Shown here: positions 16,744 through 19,766 of the stretch, in pieces
Layout: each line of letters starts with the position of its first letter
Position numbering within the stretch: position 1 is the first letter of the stretch
Assembly: GCA_964568355.1 (NCBI GenBank)
Contig: CAZMRK010000786.1
Span: forward strand, 1 to 19,766
Source of the DNA: JAJPJX01 sp964568355
Lineage (GTDB): Bacteria; Acidobacteriota; Terriglobia; Bryobacterales; Bryobacteraceae
Length of the DNA stretch: 19,766 nucleotides
Direction of reading: 5' to 3'
Program-made: the position numbers and the translations under genes
The notes under the pieces: generated by a model
Seen by the model: only the letters and a program-made list of their open reading frames with translations
The model's database searches: none
What the model was told of the DNA's origin: nothing

Positions 16744-17037
16744 GATATCAATCACTTACGAGCAGCGCCGCATGAAAACAAAAGACTTGTGCGGTTGATG
16801 CCGTGGACCCTACTTGGACCCTGGTTTCCACGTTGGTAATCCACATGCCTTCGCGCGTACGCGCGCGGTCGCGTCGGCCTTCCAGCAGTCCCCAGAATTA
16901 ATCTCTGCTTCACGGACAGGTTTTCCACAGCGCCCTATAGGAGCACGATCCCAACAAGGCCGCCCGCTGATGTGGACGGCTGGCGTACGGTGTCGACACT
17001 GCAAGGCCGCACTTCTCGCGCCCAGAGACGGTGGGTG
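16744..17037. other. Gene-free stretch inside the repeat-bounded segment
   Basis: No coding frame here has a ribosome site or recognisable motif. Close to the tRNA fragment is a short AT-richer stretch followed by two nearby copies of TGGACCCT (around 16805-16822). The rest has no structure I can name. It lies downstream of the small membrane-protein gene; no clear terminator for that gene is visible. Confidence 0.5.
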
Positions 17038-17220
17038 CTATGCCTTGCGCCGTGCGGTCCTCACGCCGAGCGTCACAGCGCCTATCATCAGCAGGATACC
17101 TATTAGCGCGGCGCCGGGCGCGTCATCAGTGTCACCGATGTAGATGCCAGCGGCGGCAATGGCTACGCCGATGGCAACAAGGCCGAGAGCCTTAACGGAG
17201 TTCGTGGCGGAGGATATCAT
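17038..17220 (-). CDS. Small two-helix membrane protein (60 residues), function unknown
   Basis: The product begins MISSATNSVKALGLVAIGVA and has two hydrophobic segments, about residues 11-27 (ALGLVAIGVAIAAAGIY) and 34-51 (APGAALIGILLMIGAVTL), joined by an acidic GDTDDAP loop and ending in the basic tail RTARRKA. This predicts a small inner-membrane hairpin. The start ATG 17220 is well supported: AAAGGAG (17232-17226) lies five bases upstream, and a promoter with 17-bp spacing lies just above it. The same frame is open further upstream to 17913, but that part is non-coding. The gene is the only intact one between the two tRNA-Arg repeats. I do not recognise the family; the size and topology would suit a toxin, a stress peptide or a small accessory membrane protein. 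Confidence 0.72.
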   Translation of the reverse strand: MISSATNSVKALGLVAIGVAIAAAGIYIGDTDDAPGAALIGILLMIGAVTLGVRTARRKA

Positions 17221-17248
17221 GAGATCTCCTTTCAAAGGCCGTCTCACG

Positions 17249-17277
17249 ACTATAAGTAACCTTGTCGCATAAATCAA
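17249..17277 (-). promoter_or_regulatory. Promoter of the small membrane-protein gene
   Basis: On the minus strand TTGATT (17277-17272, four of six consensus) and TATAGT (17254-17249, five of six) are separated by exactly 17 bp. The predicted start near 17242 leaves a 20-25 nt leader that carries AAAGGAG before the ATG. It is the best-formed promoter I see in the window. Confidence 0.7.
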
Positions 17278-17280
17278 TAC

Positions 17281-17632
17281 ACAGCGCTGTGCTGCGTTTG
17301 TGTTTGCGGCTTGCGGCTGGCCTGCTCGCGGCGTGCAGTGGGTGGGCGACGCGCTCTGCATCGACGCGGCTGCCTGGTTTCGTTCATCCCGTTCGAACCG
17401 ATCGGCCTCGAATCCTGCGGTGCCAAAGCGCTGTGCCATCGCAGCCCTGGCAGTTGCGTGCGTCCTGAGTCCTCGCGCCATCGCCAGAGCGTTTGCCTGG
17501 GGAGCAAACGCTCTATCTCCAAATTGTCGTATGTTCTTAATCAGTTCCGGCCCAAGTTCCGGACCTTCGTTGGACACACGGACAACGGGCACCGAACAGA
17601 AGCTCGTAACACCATGAAGTTTTGGCAAAATA
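17281..17632. other. Gene-free stretch upstream of the small membrane-protein gene
   Basis: Several overlapping frames are open but none has a family motif or convincing start signal. The only clear structure is the 11-bp hairpin at 17486-17514, listed separately. Confidence 0.5.
17486..17514. repeat. Perfect 11-bp stem hairpin
   Basis: AGAGCGTTTGC (17486-17496) pairs perfectly with GCAAACGCTCT (17504-17514) across a 7-nt loop, CTGGGGA. No T-run follows on either strand, so it is not an obvious terminator. It lies inside the repeat-bounded segment, well away from any gene. It could be a leftover of a palindromic mobile repeat or a protein-binding site. Confidence 0.6.
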
Positions 17633-17677
17633 TGGTACGCCCGGGCCGATTCGAACGGCCGACCTTTTGCTCCGGAG
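17633..17677 (-). repeat. tRNA-Arg(CCG) 3' fragment, second copy, with encoded CCA
   Basis: This is the second copy of the 42-bp repeat (17636-17677 equals 16696-16737), again on the minus strand and holding the anticodon loop, 3' anticodon strand, T-arm and 3' acceptor strand of tRNA-Arg(CCG). Here the acceptor is followed by CCA (17635-17633), as in an intact gene. Homology ends at the anticodon loop: the 5' anticodon strand, D-arm and 5' acceptor strand are absent. The end at the anticodon loop fits recombination in that loop by a tyrosine integrase. Confidence 0.85.
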
Positions 17678-17815
17678 AGGAATGGTGACAAGGCATAAGA
17701 GGCCCTCATCAGGGCTGCGGCCGCCGCATCCCGGTCTATCCTTACCTTGATACGATGTTTTAGCCCACCGTTAGACGACGACAACTGCGGCGGCACAACG
17801 GCTCCTTGCATTGTT

Positions 17816-19766
17816 ATGTTCAGCACATCCCGGCCATCGAGACTTATCCTTGCGTTCCTGCTGTTCGCGGCCGCAGTGGCCTCCGCCGTGGACCCGACGC
17901 AACCGGCAAGCACCTATCTCCGCACCACCTTCACCGTCGAAGACGGGCTCAGCTCTAACGTCGTCAACGCGATTGTGCAGACGCGCAACGGATTTCTTTG
18001 GCTGGGAACCGACGCGGGGCTCGAGCGGTTCAACGGACACCGTTTCACACCCATCTACTTTCGAGGTCCGCAGTCAACCCCGCAAGGCATCGTCAGTTCC
18101 CTGGCGGAGGGACCGGACGGCGACCTGTGGGCCGGCACGAGCGCCGGACTCGTGCGGATCCCGAGCACGGCTCTCGACTACTTCGACCGGTCGCTTACCA
18201 CGTTCTACCACCTGGGCGACGGTGGAGCCGACGAGATCACCACGTTGCGCTCCACTGCCGATGGCGCGCTGCTGGTCGGGACTGCTGCAGGTCTCTTCCG
18301 TTTTCTTGGCGGCAGGTTCGAGACCCTGCTCGCCGATGCCTTCATCAACTGCATAGAGGTGACCGCGAACGGTCACCTTCTCATAGTCACCCAGCGCGGG
18401 TTCCTGGAGTTGGCCGGATCGAGTCCCGTACCGCATCCGGGCCTGCCCCAGGAATTAAAGGTCGCACCGGACGCGATCTTTCACGTTTTTGAGGATCGCG
18501 AGGGAATCCGCTGGTTCGCGACCAGCGCGGGTCTGGTGCGAATCGCAAACGGAAAAGTCGAGCGGATTGGGCCGTATGGTGGTCCCCATGCGCCCGCTGC
18601 GCTGCGAGTGTTTCAGGACCTTCAGGACAATCTCTGGAAGTCGGAGTCGGTCGGGGTATTCCGTGTTTCTGAAGCCGGCTTCGAGCCGCTGATGCGGTAC
18701 ACCCCAGTCCGTACGATGTACGCGGACCGTGAGAACAACCTTTGGTTGGGCACTAACGGCGAAGGGCTCATACGCTTCAAGGACCGCCCCGTTCGTATGT
18801 TTACGAAGAATGACGGGCTGCCGAACAACATCCCCATGGCGGTGCTCCTGCGGCGCGATGGAACTCTGTGGATCGGGCTCAATTGCGGACTCTCGGTGTT
18901 CGACGGCGAACGCTTTCGAATGTTTACCGAAAAGGACGGGCTAACGAACTCCTGCGTGTGGTCGCTAGCCGAAGGTTTGGACGGCGACCTGTGGCTCGGG
19001 ACCTGGGGAGGCGGGCTGATCCGGTATTCGCACGGCCGGTTTACCACTTTAGGCCCCGCACAGGGACTGGCTGGCGATGTGGCACGATCTGTGGTGGCGG
19101 CGCGCGACGGCTCAGTCTGGGTCGCTACCCAGAACGGGTTAAGTCAATGGCGCAACGGACGGTTCCGGACCTACACCGTGGCTGACGGGCTCTCCAGCAA
19201 TCGCGTGGTGGCGGTTTACCAGGATCGTAATGGGGGCATTTGGGCCGGCACAAGCCGGGGACTCAACCGGCTCGCTGGCGACCGCTTCGCTGCAATTGCA
19301 TCACAGCAGCAGGTCTTCGAACCTCGCTACATCAGCATGGCGGAAGATACTGCCGGTAACCTCTTCGCGCTCTCCGCTCCCAGGGGAATCGATCGCATCG
19401 AACAGGAGCGGCTGGTTCCCGTCAACCACGATCTCGATTTGCTTGGCATGCTGGCCTTGCCGGGCGGCGATGTGTGGTTCACCGGCGCCAATGGCCTTTT
19501 CCGGCTCTCCGCCGATTCACTCGAACATCCGGAAATTCGGTCCAGCTCGCCGCTCGATTACGCGGCATTCGGCCGGACGGACGGTATGGCGTCAGCGCAA
19601 TGCAGCATCGGTTCACCGAACATGGCGCTGGGACCGGACGGCAAACTCTGGGTGGCGACGGTGCAGGGCCTGGCGATGCTCGACTTGCGCCGACTGGCGG
19701 TCGACAAAAGCAAGCCCAAGGTCTATGTTGACGAAGCCATCGTCGGACGAGAGGCCCGGCCGGCCG
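17816..19766 (+). CDS. Two-component-regulator-propeller sensor protein, 3' end beyond the window
   Basis: The frame is open from ATG 17816 to the right edge (650 residues). A signal peptide of about 24 residues ends ASA before VDP. About fourteen regulator-propeller repeats follow with the pattern D-G-x-L-W-x-G-T-x-x-G-L-x-R, for example NGFLWLGTDAGLERF, DGDLWAGTSAGLVRI, ENNLWLGTNGEGLIRF, DGTLWIGLNCGLSVF and DGKLWVATVQGLAML. They are enough for two seven-bladed propellers. The last residues, KPKVYVDEAIVGRE, look like the start of the Y_Y_Y domain that normally follows. In this family a membrane helix and then a histidine kinase, diguanylate cyclase or DNA-binding output come next, but none is visible here. 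The sensor part should be periplasmic. No Shine-Dalgarno is evident at the ATG; the signal peptide supports the start. Confidence 0.88.
   Translation, partial: MFSTSRPSRLILAFLLFAAAVASAVDPTQPASTYLRTTFTVEDGLSSNVVNAIVQTRNGFLWLGTDAGLERFNGHRFTPIYFRGPQSTPQGIVSSLAEGPDGDLWAGTSAGLVRIPSTALDYFDRSLTTFYHLGDGGADEITTLRSTADGALLVGTAAGLFRFLGGRFETLLADAFINCIEVTANGHLLIVTQRGFLELAGSSPVPHPGLPQELKVAPDAIFHVFEDREGIRWFATSAGLVRIANGKVERIGPYGGPHAPAALRVFQDLQDNLWKSESVGVFRVSEAGFEPLMRYTPVRTMYADRENNLWLGTNGEGLIRFKDRPVRMFTKNDGLPNNIPMAVLLRRDGTLWIGLNCGLSVFDGERFRMFTEKDGLTNSCVWSLAEGLDGDLWLGTWGGGLIRYSHGRFTTLGPAQGLAGDVARSVVAARDGSVWVATQNGLSQWRNGRFRTYTVADGLSSNRVVAVYQDRNGGIWAGTSRGLNRLAGDRFAAIASQQQVFEPRYISMAEDTAGNLFALSAPRGIDRIEQERLVPVNHDLDLLGMLALPGGDVWFTGANGLFRLSADSLEHPEIRSSSPLDYAAFGRTDGMASAQCSIGSPNMALGPDGKLWVATVQGLAMLDLRRLAVDKSKPKVYVDEAIVGREARPA

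Noticed and set aside
16696..16790. A complete tRNA-Arg(CCG) gene at the first repeat
   Set aside because: No 5' acceptor strand or D-arm is found upstream on the minus strand; only the 3' portion from the anticodon stem onwards is present.
17480..17560. A tRNA-Pro(GGG) gene suggested by the CTGGGGA loop and its 5-bp inner stem
   Set aside because: No D-arm, T-arm with TTCGA or acceptor stem can be built around it on either strand.
17221..17913. Upstream extension of the small membrane protein to 291 residues
   Set aside because: It runs through the promoter and the tRNA repeat, and it overlaps the propeller gene's signal peptide antisense. The ATG at 17220 has a strong ribosome site.
1..19766. 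CRISPR array, rRNA or riboswitch
   Set aside because: I saw no regularly spaced repeats, no rRNA-like sequence and no riboswitch aptamer core on reading both strands.

Overview
The window looks like chromosomal DNA of a GC-rich acidobacterium, probably of the Solibacteres/Bryobacterales type. The pointers are a TonB-dependent receptor with an N-terminal carboxypeptidase-regulatory-like domain and no SusD partner, a DUF5107-TPR protein, a two-component-regulator-propeller sensor, and a sugar-utilisation operon containing a URO-D-like protein. The assignment rests on family content and gene style only; no rRNA or other phylogenetic marker is present.

Region 1 (about 1-15470) is an alpha-galactoside utilisation locus. 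Seven genes read leftwards from one divergent promoter region: a secreted clan GH-D (GH36-like) glycosidase, a TonB-dependent receptor, a DUF5107-TPR protein, an aldose-1-epimerase-like protein, an exported GH27 alpha-galactosidase with an NEW1/He_PIG N-terminal domain, an MFS sugar porter and a URO-D-like protein. Spacing is tight: a 23-nt gap, an 11-nt overlap, two ATGA overlaps and one 13-nt gap. The only larger gap, 69 nt after the receptor gene, holds a strong GC-rich hairpin. An AraC-family regulator is transcribed rightwards from the same 75-nt divergent intergenic region. On the operon side that region carries a perfect TATAAT overlapped by a 15-bp perfect palindrome. Left of the operon are the decayed remains of an N-acylglucosamine 2-epimerase and an unidentified frame that runs off the window edge.

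Region 2 (about 15470-17815) is a mobile-element graveyard. It holds the start of a DUF6788-like gene with an intact Shine-Dalgarno, spliced onto a frameshifted ISKra4-type transposase fragment, spliced in turn onto the C-terminal tail of a tyrosine recombinase. A probable integrase N-terminal fragment follows. Two exact 42-bp direct repeats, 940 bp apart, are 3' ends of a tRNA-Arg(CCG) gene, i.e. attachment-site scars. Between them lies an apparently intact gene for a 60-residue two-helix membrane protein with its own near-consensus promoter and Shine-Dalgarno.

Region 3 (17816 to the right edge) is the start of a large exported protein made of regulator-propeller repeats, cut by the window end just as a Y_Y_Y-type domain appears to begin. 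Its signalling output domain is not visible.

Inferred working of the locus: the receptor imports galactoside-containing oligosaccharides across the outer membrane. The exported GH27 and GH36-like enzymes release galactose, the MFS porter takes it into the cytoplasm, and the mutarotase-like protein equilibrates anomers. The roles of the DUF5107-TPR and URO-D-like proteins are not known.
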